Of a stretch of DNA of 64,000 nucleotides, positions 32,755-45,400 are shown in pieces. The stretch lies in assembly GCF_028583425.1 (NCBI RefSeq), contig NC_072807.1, positions 37,639,001 through 37,703,000 of the forward strand. Reading direction: 5' to 3'. Numbering within the stretch: position 1 is the stretch's first letter; each line of letters starts with the position of its first letter. A model generated the notes under the pieces. That model did not search any database, had not been told where the DNA came from, and was given only the letters and a program-made list of their open reading frames with translations. Both the position numbers and the translations under genes were made by a program. Source of the stretch: Eublepharis macularius. Lineage: Eukaryota > Chordata > Lepidosauria > Squamata > Eublepharidae.

Positions 32755-33090
32755 TTAGAGAGTTATATTTCCATGGTATAAGCTTTGGAGAGTCAAAATT
32801 CAGTTCTTCAGATAGTTGAAGAATCTGACCAAGGGAGCTTTGACTCTCCAACCCTGCCAGAGCAGAGTGACACCTTTCTAAGCACATGGACTTCCAAGGG
32901 CTTAGAAGGCTGTCACTCTGCTTAAAATGGCATTGTTGGAGAATCAAAGCTCCCTTCATCAGATATGAAGAGATGTGTAGAAGGGAGCTCTGACTCTTGA
33001 AAACTTGTACCCTGGAAATCTTGCTGGCGTCTAAAGTGCCACTGCACCAAAATCCTGCAGCTGTTCTGCAGACCAACATGGCTACCAGCC
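32755..33090. repeat. PLE terminal remnants, old
   Basis: Several PLE-end blocks in both orientations can be read: GAGAGTCAAAATTCAG and GGAGCTTTGACTCTCC at 32.8 kb. A forward end at 32,980-33,090 runs through GGAGCTCTGACTCTTGAAAA, AATCTTGCTGGCGTCTAAAG and CAGACCAACATGGCTACC. They are diverged, and no target duplication is clear. Confidence 0.6.
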
Positions 33091-33185
33091 CGAAGCTATC
33101 CTGTGCAGGGACTGAGAAGGATGCAACAGTTGAAGCTTCAGTGCCCCCAAAATGTAGCTCCACCACTGACTGAGAAGGGTGAAAC

Positions 33186-34842
<1,657 letters not shown>

Positions 34843-34859
34843 TAGGATAGTTCCAGGTA

Positions 34860-35215
34860 GTGGGGGGGCATGTTGGTCTGCAGTGGAACAGCCGGACTGG
34901 AGTCCAGCGGCACCAGTCTGCCTTCTTCAGGGACCAACTCCTTTCTTCAGCTATCAGCTTACCCCCTGAAAACCTTCTTGGTTCTCTGAGGTGCCACTGG
35001 ACTCCAGTCCCGCCGTGTCCCTAGCAAGACAAGGGGGAAGGCAACAGGCCGTTGCACCTCCGCCTGTGCAGATTCTCAGGTTTTGCTTTTTGTGGGGTAC
35101 CTTTGTTGGGCTGCAGTAGAATACGGGGTGTCTGAAGAAGGGAGCTGTGGCTCTCAAAAGCTGACTGACTGAATATCTTGTTGGTCTCTAAGGTGCCTCG
35201 TCTGGACCCAAATCC
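34860..35215. repeat. PLE terminal remnants, old
   Basis: A first remnant (34,870-35,010) shows GTTGGTCTGCAGTGGAACAG, then GGTGCCACTGGACTCCAGTC in inverted arrangement. A second (35,095-35,215) runs from CTGAAGA at 35,134, through AGGGAGCTGTGGCTCT and CAAAAGCTGACTG, to TTGTTGGTCTCTAAGGTGCC. The hammerhead-like order is kept, but GAAA has become AAAA. Confidence 0.6.
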
Positions 35216-35706
35216 TGCTTTTGCTGAAGGTATTTTAAATTTGCATAGGGGGGAGCTGCACTGAACTCAGTGGACAGGAGACTTGTGTGGGTTCCTTTTA
35301 TGACTGCCGTGCCTGCTTATTTTGCAGCAAATTCTCTTTTCTTGGGCTGTCAGTGCAACCTTGCGCAGATTTTAGCAGCAGCCCTTCCATGGCTGTACAG
35401 TGCAAACTTGGGCATGTTTACTCGGGTGCTACCGAACGTGCTTTTTAAGATTCTCAGCCTGTGCAAGAAGATTCTTCCCTTTAAAGTTCAGTTGCTAGTG
35501 AGCTCCGTGTAGCTGCAGGATTTAAATCCAAATGTTTCCAACTGGACTCTCCGAATTACATTTGAGGGTTGCCCCTGAAGGCACCGAATCTGGCACAATC
35601 CCCAGGAACCATCAAAGGCTGCTATCCATCTTTCCTGTTGCTGATCTTTTGGGTTCATGCTCTGGAAGATCAAAACAAAAAATCTGCCATGATGGTTTCA
35701 GGTGAC

Positions 35707-35737
<31 letters not shown>

Positions 35738-37741
35738 ATTTTTTTAAAGCCAGACTCACTGATTTAGAACCCTGCAGGGAGCAGACTGGAATGTGTGGCC
35801 CTGGGGTATGTGGTGAATAGACTGGAGAGGCAGAGGTAGTTGGACAAGGCTTGCCGGAAAAAACGGTTCATTGATGTGGCACCTGTGTGGTTTTTGAGCT
35901 GGAATTGCTGCCCGTCAGGGCCCTGGGGGGGCTGGAATGAAAGGGTGCCCCGGAGAAGCCAGATGGGCTAGGGCTTTGTTTTGGTTACTTTTCCGCTGCT
36001 ACCTTAGGCAGTGTTTGGGTTGGAATGCTTCCGAGGTGTAAATTAACCCTCGCCCGCCTCTCACCTTCCCATTTCCACCTTTGTCATTCTGAAGGTGTTT
36101 ATGCACCTTGTTGTTAAGTCCCTTGATGAGAAGGGTTCTGTAGATGCCCTGGAGGGGAAGGCTTCTTCCTTACCTAGTTATCGCTTGGAGCAGAGCATTC
36201 GCTTTCTGATATTTTCTTTCAGCTTTGTGACTGGGGAAATTGAGCCAGTGCAAATGTACGGAGCCAGGCGGTGACCTTGTTCACAGGTTGCGTGTTGTGC
36301 GCATTCTTCTCCTCCCTGCAGCAGTTCCATTTATTTCACCCATACTGGCTCGGAGAGAAAGGGACCAAATGGTTGTGACCCTGTGGGGCAATGGCTTCAG
36401 CCCCCCAATTCTGAAAAGTATGTGGTTGTAGGCTGGAAGGTGCACTGAGAGTCCGGAGGCCCAGATTCCAGTCTGACCCATGGCCCGTTTTCGATGGATG
36501 GATTTGCCTTGCAGCCGATTCAGCCCTTGATCTGAAGGAGGCTTGCTTGGAAAGGTGTCCAGTTGATATGGGCAGGCTGTCCTTTCAACCCGGCTGTACC
36601 AATCCAGCAAGGAGGATTTGCACTCCTGGCTTGGATACCAATGCTCTTCTCTACTTATGTGTGATCTAGATGCATCCTTCCACGCATGCTATGCCTGGCT
36701 GGATTATATTGCCAATGGACCTTTGTGTCTCCATACGCTTTTTCATCCCACAAATCACACTTAAGGTCGTCTTTCAACTGTAGGGCTCAGCGAGTTGGGT
36801 GTGTGTGTCTCCGCTTACTCATCACTCAAATGGATGTTTTCTAATGGACCCGCCGTGGATGTCCGTGACCTTAGTTTAAATCAAAGAGAAGGAGACAGAA
36901 ATCAAGCATCCCTGTGCCTGGATCCGCATAATGGGATTTACTCAAGAGTCAGCCCTAAACACAACTTCCTGTTAGCAATCATCGCCTTCCCTTCGGCCCT
37001 TTTCGTCACCCACTGGTGCTCCAGGTGTCAGTCCCACAGGTGCTGTTGTTGAAAATCGGTAGAGAAACAAATCTCTCTGGATCTCCAGTATGAAGGGCCT
37101 GAAAGACAGGATATGATGGATGAGCCTTTTTGGAGATCGCCTCCCCGGGGAGTCCCCATTGAGCAGCTCTCTCTGCCTCTCAGTTCCCTCTTTTCTTAAT
37201 CCTTGACCCTTTCTGTATTACCCCATTTCACAGTGATTAAACTGTGGGTGGCCTGCCTTGCTGTGGACTTGTCCCCTGGTTCCCCCCCACCCCCCACCCA
37301 GCACTGCCCCAGACACAAAAGAAGAAAACAAATGGAATGCACAACTCCCTTCCCACAAAATTTTAATTCTCCTGAAATGGTTGCACTTGCTTTAATGAAT
37401 CGTAGCGTGAAGCTTCGGCTTTGAAACTTGCCTGTTCTAGCTCTGGGCGCTGTTGAAACTACAGAATGAATGGAGCTCTGGAGGATGAGATGTTGGATTT
37501 AGAAGAGCGAGTTGCAGGAGTGAAAAGCATCCAGGGACGCGTGGCATTTATTCCAGGAACAGAACTTTCACACACCCCTGGATGTGATAGCAGGCTTGGT
37601 GTGTATGATGGCAGGCTGTCCCTGAGTTATCGTAACATATGGTTTATGATACCAAGCCTCTCTTTGCTCAGCTCCTCTTTCTTTTCTCCTCCCCTTCTGT
37701 AACTTTCTGTGTAATAATGAGGAAAATGATTTTTTCTCATT
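35216..37741. other. intron 1, no exon recognised
   Basis: Presumed intronic sequence. A GT microsatellite is at 35,709-35,738. Frames are short and have no domain. No second exon of the ENTREP family is visible. Confidence 0.45.
35709..35738 (+). repeat. GT microsatellite
   Basis: About 15 uninterrupted GT units, a likely length-variable marker. Confidence 0.85.
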
Positions 37742-37865
37742 ATATCCGAGGAAGTGAGCTTTGACTCACAAAAGCTCATCCTGAAATAAATATTATTAGT
37801 CTTTAAGATGCTATGGGACTCTGTTATATTTTGTTGCAATAGACTAATATGGCTACCCTGCTGGA
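37742..37865 (+). repeat. PLE terminal fragment, third subtype
   Basis: CCGAGGA, the hairpin GTGAGCTTTGACTCAC, AAAAGCTCATCCTG, then TTATTAGTCTTTAAGATGCT and AGACTAATATGGCTACC. It is the same subtype as at 23.8 kb, with a damaged hammerhead core. Confidence 0.65.
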
Positions 37866-38474
37866 ATCTTCTGCCCCAGCCAGAGACCAACTGGCCAGTA
37901 GTCTGAAATGCCGTGGTTGAGATGAGTCCCAAGGTGACACCTTAGAGAGGGCTAAGGTGGCATCACAGGCTAATGCGCAACATACTAAAAGCCTTTCAAA
38001 GGCAGCAATTTGAAACAGTTAAAATAATTAAGCAGCATTTCTTGTTCTTTTCTTTAAAGAACTGGCAATGTTAGTAAGCACAGTGTTAGTAAATTCTGCA
38101 CACTAACAGTGTTAGTAAGTTCTGCACATAACACATAGACACACACGTGTCTCTGAAACAGAAGTTACATCTAGAAGTTCAAAGTCTGCCGTGCTGCAGT
38201 CTTCTCTCCTCTGCACTGGCTGCTGTAGGGTCTATGGAACTATGGAGTCGGCAGAGGCTTGGGGGAGGAGCCTGAGAAAGAAGGGGCGGTGCCTGGCTGT
38301 CAGGAGGCGGAACCAATAGGGTGGGGCTATAACCTGGTTGGCACCTGGTGGAAGCGAAGGTGGATCCTGGCTATGCCCAGTGGCACAGGGGTGGAGCTTA
38401 ACGGACGCTGGAGTGGAGCAAATAGCAGAAATTCTCATTGAACTGAGCAAAGAACAACCCAGTCTTTTGGTTCT
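37866..38474. other. intron 1, no exon recognised
   Basis: Unique sequence with a short local direct repeat of GTGTTAGTAA and TTCTGCACA words at 38,080-38,130. No gene. Confidence 0.4.
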
Positions 38475-38706
38475 GGTTTTACTTATTTATTTACTTAATT
38501 TATACCTTGCCTTTCTCCCCGATAGGGACCCAAAGCAGCTTAGATCGTTCTCCTCTCTACTATTTCACAACAACCCTGCGGGTAGGTTAAGCTAAGAGAG
38601 AGTGACCAGCCCAGGATCACCCAGTGAGCTTCCATGGCAGAGTGGAGATTCGAACCTGGGCCTTCCAGATCTAGTCTGACACTCTAGCCACTACACCACA
38701 CACTAG
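38475..38706 (-). repeat. tRNA-derived SINE, MIR-like, nearly complete
   Basis: Reversed copy with the tail TTATACCTTGCCTTTCTCCC, core GGATCACCCAGTGAGCTTCC, B box region GATTCGAACCTGGGCCTTCC and head ACACTCTAGCCACTACACCA. It is the best reference for this SINE in the window. Confidence 0.82.
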
Positions 38707-40184
38707 TCTTCACGTCCCCCTGAGATCTTGAGGACGGGTGCCCTCCAAGGTCGACTTTGGGGTGGCCCTTTGGGGCCTTCCAAGAACAGGCTGTAGCTTT
38801 GACTTTGAAGTATACATTCTCTCGAGTGGAGAGGGGCGGGGACACCATAAATCCATTTAGTCCAGGAGTCTGAAATTACCTGACTGCATGACTGATACCG
38901 AGAAGGAGATTAAAACCCTGAAACTTGAGAACCACCCTGCGCTACTGTGGCTAGAGAGCCTTTGCTCTCTAGTCAACTAGGAGCCTTTCCAAAAGTATGT
39001 TTAAATATGAAAACGACGGATGAGTATTTTTATGGCTAAAGAAGTACAATGAAGAGTTTGTGTGTGTGTGTGCACGTTGTTTAATTTTGCTCTCTGAGTT
39101 CCAGTAAGTTATCAAAGCTTATCTTGTTTGATTTCTTGGTTCAGGAGGGCTTTGTGCTCCTGTAAGGCATCTTATTTAGCAGCTCGACTCTTGCAAAGCT
39201 TATTTTGCGTAACCTGATTGTGGTGTAATGTTTGTGGAAGTGGCGTCAGAGGACACTATTTTTTTAAAAAAAGCAAAGGATTTCATTTCTCCAAATGGCC
39301 AATTGCTTTGCAGAGACCCAGGAGTGCTTTTGAGTTTTTTACAGGGAGAGCTGAGTGCGAGAATTGCTTGCTGTTGGCGCAGGTGGGTCAGGCGCTCTTA
39401 GCCTGGCCTACCTCACAAGAGGGTTGTGAGGATAAAATAGGGAAGGGAGAACTCTGTATACCACCGGGACTTCCTTGGAGGAGGAGCCGGATAAACACAG
39501 ATGTGATTCTAACATCTTCATGGTTGAGTATTCACTGCCTTGTCTGTGGGCCGGCCTGATCCTATTCAAGAGATAAATCCCACTGAGTTCAAGAGGATTG
39601 GTTTCCAGGTGGCTTAAGCTCAGGGCCTTTGATGTGCATCAAATAGCCGCCGACCCTCTTTTTCTCTTTCAATGCCAGGCTGCTTGCAGAACGCTGGCGT
39701 TCGGCTGCCCGCTGCATCTTTCCCTCTGCTGCCATATGGGCCTGTTTTAGTAGGGGCTGCGGGCTGCAGCTTCAGCATCATGTGCTGAAGTGTGAAAATG
39801 CTGCGTTCTGCTTCCCTGGGAGGCAGGAAACCTCACAGTGTCTTTGTGAACTGGCTGTACGATGCAGTAAAATCAGCTCTTTTGCAAATATAAAGGCAGA
39901 GCAGCAAAAGACCCAGGCGGGCCGTGCTAAAGCTAAAGCAGCCTCCAAGACCCCCCCCAATAAAAAGGGCAGCCAGAGGCTGCTTGCCCCCCAACTACTG
40001 AGGTCTTGTGTGCCTCCTTGGTTGGTTCCCTTCCAGCCGCCTCCCCCTAAGGAGCCAGAATATGTTGCAGATTCCAGTCACCAGCGTCCACCAGCGTCCA
40101 TTAAAGCAGTTGTCTTCCACAAGGTGTTCTACCAAAGCCCTGAGGGAAGGTCATTGCATGTATTGGACAAGCAGCGGTGTGGAG
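38707..40184. other. intron 1, partial SINE inside
   Basis: A partial MIR-like SINE lies at about 39,370-39,495 (GGCCTACCTCACAAGAGGGT, TGTGAGGATAAAATAGGG). A 187-aa plus frame at 39,782-40,345 has no domain and runs into the next SINE. Otherwise nothing is recognised. Confidence 0.4.
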
Positions 40185-40290
40185 GGGCACCTGGCTCGGG
40201 GAATTCGAGCACTTGCTTGGCATGCACAGGGTCTCAGGTTCGGTCCCCGTCATCTCCATTTAATGCATCTCCGGTTGCAGAAGCTGGGGG
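40185..40290 (+). repeat. tRNA-derived SINE, partial, second head type
   Basis: GAGCACTTGCTTGGCATGCA, then GGTCTCAGGTTCGGTCCCCG resembles the head of the SINE at 48,805 (its GCATCCCCTTGGCATGCAGA). Only the tRNA-like part is recognisable. Confidence 0.5.
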
Positions 40291-40721
40291 GAGGTGTGGT
40301 TCTGCCGGCAACTGCCGGTCGGAGAAGGCAGCGGTGAAGCCTTAGCTGTCTGGCATCATTCGCTATACTCATTTATGTTCTGCAGGGTGATCTGTGAGTG
40401 TGAGATACTGTATGGCAGTACAGCTGGGGGGAAATAATGAATTCAGGGCCCTTTTGGCGAGGCGCGTCTTAACTAAAAAACCGAGAGCCTCTCCTCCCCT
40501 CTGGACCTTATGAGGAAGCCAGTTTCCTGGCATGTGAAGTGTATAAATTCCTGAATTTCTCTCTCCTTAAACCTAGGGGTCCTGTTTTGCAACGGGTTGC
40601 AAACATCTCTCTTTCCTGCCCTTGACAGATCTCCATCGGAGGGTGGACCAGCCCTGCACAGGTGTTCAGTGTAGAATTTCCTCCCCAGGGCATTTCTACT
40701 GGTTGCGGTTGGCTAACTTTT
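40291..40721. other. intron 1, no exon recognised
   Basis: Unique sequence up to the L1 target site. No gene. Confidence 0.4.
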
Positions 40722-40738
40722 AAGTCTTTCTCTCATTG

Positions 40739-41649
40739 AGACTTCCGGTTTGGGATTCATGGAGGTCTAACGCAGCTCCATTTGTGGAGCTGACCGGATT
40801 GCCGTTTTAACCGGCCGGAGGGGTGAAAATAACCCGCGGCCGACTGCTCTCAGGCGGGGAGCAGGCAAAGAATGCTCAAGACCCTAGGGTGAGTTAGATC
40901 TCGGACGAGGGGGGGCTCTACACAAGGAGTCTCCCCCCCGATCCTTGAGGTCCCACCTTGCGACGGGTCGGCTATAATCTCTGCGGCAATTTTGGGGCCA
41001 ATTCGGCTGGCATAAGACCTACATACCCAAGCTTCGATCGGGGAGGGAAGTCGAGAGGAGAATTTAAGATCGAAACAGCGATTACAACCCGAGAAAGCTG
41101 GAGAGAAGGTAAAGATCGCTATCTCTTGAAACGGGACAGATTGACAAAAACAGAGAGGAAAGAAAGTAGACTTTTAAACTGCAACAGACTAGCGAAAAGG
41201 AGGTGAAGACTCGGCAGGAGTTGTATTTTAAAAGAGACTAAGTTTAAAGAAGTTATTACAAAAATCGGACTATTGTTTTGAATACCTGTGGTTTTGGAGC
41301 TGTGGGAAAAAGACACCATCGCGAGACCTGCTGTGGGAAGACGGGAGACAGGAAGTGCGTAACAACAATAGAGTGGCTGGAGGGAAGCGGCCCTTGCCAA
41401 AGGACAGGAAGTGGGGAATCGCCATCTTTGAAAGTGGAAGGGTCGTGGCTTCAGCGGAAGAGGAAGTAGGCCATCTTGGATTATAATAACATAGAGAAAC
41501 CATAGAGAAAAGACGCCCGACATTTTGGATATAAAAAATTAATTTTGGTAAAGATTGGGACATTTAAAAAAAAGGAAAACGTTTAATTATACGCCACGGA
41601 GCTGAGGAAGAGAGCAGATTCGTGGGAGCGAGCTAAAGCAAGCCCCACG
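40739..41649 (+). promoter_or_regulatory. L1 5' untranslated region with internal promoter
   Basis: The region starts AGACTTCCGGTTTGGGATTC at the target junction and contains moderately CpG-rich segments. By analogy with other L1s it should carry the internal RNA polymerase II promoter. Short frames occur on both strands (82 aa plus at 40,958; 134 aa minus at 41,119-41,523), but none has a known domain. Confidence 0.7.
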
Positions 41650-42432
41650 ATGTCGAAAAAAGAGTGGCAATCAGCAATAGAAAACTTGGACAAAAAACTT
41701 ATAGACATGATGAAAGAACTTAAGGACACGAAATTGGAGCTTATTAAAGAGGTCAAGGAAGTTACACAGACAGTAAAGTCGGAGCTGTCAGAAGTGAAAA
41801 AAGGTGTGGAAACGATTAGCAGTGAATTACAAGGAACGCAGCAGAGAGTTAAAACAGTAGAAGACGCGATGGAGAATTTAATAGACACGCAACAAACAGA
41901 GATGAGGCTGGTGAAGGGGAGGATGTCAGTTGCAGAAACTAAACACATGGAGAAGCAGCTTCGTTTTCGCGGTCTGCCAGAAGTGGAAGGGAAGTCAGCG
42001 CAAGAACAGATGACTGAGGTGTTGGCTGATTACCTGGGGAAGGAGGAGGAGGAAATTGTGGCTATCCTAGATGTGGCGTATCGTGTGAACTCGAGAATTG
42101 CAACCCAGAGGAAACTACCAAGGGATGTGATTGTGCAGTTTACAACTAGAAATATGAAAGAGAGGATTGTGACCAAACAATTTCAAGATCCATTGGAGAT
42201 TGATGGCAAGACGATTATTATAATGAAGGAACTGCCCAGATCAGTGTTATTGGACAGGAAAAAATATAGAGTGCTAATTCAGACTTTGAAGGACATGAAT
42301 ATCAGATACAGATGGGAGTTACCGGAAGGAGTGTCCTTTGAGTTTGGAGGGGCAAAAAAACGCATCAGATCTGAGCGGGAGATGGAGAGATTTATCAAGG
42401 ACAATGAAAAAGACTTACCAACAAAACCATGA
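41650..42432 (+). CDS. L1 ORF1 protein (RNA-binding chaperone)
   Basis: 260 aa. ORF1p coats L1 RNA as trimers in the cytoplasmic ribonucleoprotein particle. Residues from about 5 to 100 are a heptad-rich coiled coil (many Lys, Glu and Leu; segments such as IENLDKKLIDMMKELKD). An RRM-like domain follows, starting near KQLRFRGLPEVEGKS at about residue 101, and then a C-terminal domain with RDVIVQFTTRNMKERI at about residues 158-173. The protein is shorter than the human one (338 aa). The start codon lies 911 bp into the element, and no upstream in-frame ATG is evident. The stop codon overlaps the ORF2 start (ATGA), so translation of ORF2 could follow by termination-reinitiation. Confidence 0.9.
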   Translation: MSKKEWQSAIENLDKKLIDMMKELKDTKLELIKEVKEVTQTVKSELSEVKKGVETISSELQGTQQRVKTVEDAMENLIDTQQTEMRLVKGRMSVAETKHMEKQLRFRGLPEVEGKSAQEQMTEVLADYLGKEEEEIVAILDVAYRVNSRIATQRKLPRDVIVQFTTRNMKERIVTKQFQDPLEIDGKTIIIMKELPRSVLLDRKKYRVLIQTLKDMNIRYRWELPEGVSFEFGGAKKRIRSEREMERFIKDNEKDLPTKP

Positions 42433-45400
42433 ATATGGAGTGTAAAGTATTATCTTGGAATGTAAATGGACTAAACTCACCGAATAAGAGAAAAAATATT
42501 TTTCATTGGCTACTAAAACAAAAATGTGATATTGTTTGTTTGCAGGAGACCCACATTAGAAAACAGGATGTAAAATATTTAAAATCTGGAAAATTGGGCA
42601 AAGAATTTGTAGCGGCTTCCAACAAGAAAAAAAGAGGAGTGGTGTTGTATATAAAAGAGGAGCTGCAGCCAAAATTTGTTATGAGAGATGTGGAAGCTAG
42701 ATTTGTAGCAGTGGAATGTAATTGGAACTTAAAGAGAGTGTTGGTAGTCGGACTTTATGCACCTAACGGTGCAAAGGAAAGCTTCTTTGAGGACTTAAGG
42801 AAGCACCTAGACGATCTTGTATATGACCAGATAATTCTTGCTGGAGATTTTAATGGAGTGACAGATTTGGAATTAGACAAAAAGACTACAAAAGCACAAA
42901 AGAAAAGAGGACTATTGCCAAAGCTTTTTTTTGAGTTGATTCAACAAGAGACTCTCGAAGACGTATGGAGGAGAGAATATCCTAAAACCAAACAGTTTAC
43001 TTTTTATTCTGCAAGGCATCTTACATTATCAAGAATTGATATGATCTGGGCCTCAAAGGACTTAGCGCTATGGACTAAGGAGGTAGAAATAATGCCGATG
43101 GTAGGCTCAGATCACAACCCAATTATGTGGAAATTTGGAAAAAGGAGAAAAAGGAAAGCCTGGAGAATAAATGAGGACCTGTTACAGGAAAGTGAGAATA
43201 TGGAAACACTGAGAAGAGAGACTAAGTTTTTTATACAATACAACGTGAATAAAGAAGTACCAACCAGTAAAGTTTGGGACGCGTACAAGGCGGTTGTAAG
43301 GGGCATACTAATGGACTTAAATGGTAGAGCAAGGAAAAAGAAAGAGGAGAAAAGACAAGAGATTGAGGAGAAAATAAAGGCCAAAGAAGTACAGTTAAAA
43401 AAGAGACCAGGGAAAAAGAAAATACATCAGGAAATCAAAATTCTTCAAGAACAATTAACAGCAATGAGTAACAAAGAATTGGAGTGGAACCTTAAAAGAC
43501 TGAATCAAAAAGCTTTTGAGGGTGCTAATAAACCTGGGAAATATTTGGCATGGCAATTAAAGAAGAAAAGGGAAAAGAAAATAATAAATAAAATTTGTGA
43601 AGAAAACAAAACGTATTTGGAGCAGACTACCATTAGTAGAGCTTTTTATAAATTTTACGCTAAGCTGTATAATAAAAAAGAAGTAAACAAAGAATCAATA
43701 GCATCATATTTGGAGAAAACCAAACTTCCAGAGATTTCGGAAGCTTGGAGAAATAAGCTGAACAGTGAAGTAACTGATGAGGAAATAAATATGGCAATAC
43801 AATCCGCAAATCTAGGAAAGGCGCCAGGGCCAGATGGACTTACGGCTAAATTTTATAAGACAATGGCCAATGAACTGGCACCATTCCTAAAAGAGGTGAT
43901 GAACGGAGTTTTTAGGGATCAAAGAATTCCAGACACTTGGAGCGAAGCGAATATATCATTGATCCCAAAAGAGGGCCAAGATCTGACTAGCGTGAAAAAT
44001 TATAGGCCTATATCACTACTCAATAATGATTATAAAATTTTTGCGAAGATATTGGCGGAGAGATTGAAGGGGTGGCTCTCGGAAGTCATAGAGGAGGAAC
44101 AAGCAGGCTTTTTGCCAGACAGACAAATAAGAGACAACTTAAGGACAGTGATCAATGCTATTGAATACTACGACAAGCGTTGTGACAAAGAGGTTGGTTT
44201 CTTCTTTGTAGACGCTGAAAAAGCATTTGACAATTTAAACTGGGACTTTATGTTTGCCACTATGGAAAAGCTACAATTGGGAGAAAGATTCGTCAGAGCA
44301 ATCAAGGAAATCTATAGAGACCAGACTGCAGCAATTGTAGTGAATGATGAATTGACCAAAAAATTGACGATTAGTAAAGGAACAAGACAAGGTTGCCCGT
44401 TATCTCCATTGTTGTTCATTTTAGTATTGGAGATTCTGATGATACAAATTCGACAAGATGAGGAAATACGAGGAATAAAAATAAAGGACTATTCATATAA
44501 GGTCAGAGCATTTGCAGACGACATAATGTTAATTGTAGAAGACCCACTGGAGAACATGTCAAAAGTGATAGACAAGATCAAGGAGTTTGGAGATTTGGCA
44601 GGTTTCTTCATTAACAAAAAGAAGTCAAAGATATTATGCAAAAACATGACTAAGCAGAAACAACAATTGTTAATGGAAACAACGGATTGTGAAGTAACTA
44701 GTAAGGTGAAATACTTGGGAATTGAGCTGACTGCAAAAAATATAGATTTGTTCAAGAATAATTATGAAAAATTATGGACTCAGATAGAGAGAGACTTGAT
44801 CAAATGGAATAGATTGAACCTGTCATGGTTGGGCAGGATTGCAGCAGTTAAGATGAATGTGTTACCAAGAGTAATGTTTTTGTTACAGACAATACCAATC
44901 ATCAGAGACTCTAAACAATTTGAAAAATGGCAGAGGAAAATATCAGATTTTGTTTGGGCAGGCAAGAAGCCTCGAGTGAAAGTAAAAGTTTTACAAGATG
45001 CAAAGGAGAGAGGCGGAATGCAACTGCCCAATCTGAGACTTTACCATGATGCAATCTGCCTAGTTTGGTTAAAAGAGTGGATGACATTAAAGAATAAGAA
45101 ACTATTAGCCCTAGAGGGATATAAAAAAATTTTTGGATGGCACGCATACCTATGGCATGACAAAGTAAAGGTCAACTCGATGTTCCTGCATCATTTTGTA
45201 AGGAGAAGTCTATTTACAATCTGGAAGAAGTATAGAACTTACCTACAAGAAGGAACCCCCTTGTGGGTGGTTCCATATGAGGTGATAGATCCGAGAGCTG
45301 TGGATAATGAACAACAATGTTTAACGTACAAAGAAATAACTAAGATTGAAGTATCTAAACTTAGAATAAAGACGCAAGAGGAACTATCACCTAACTATGA

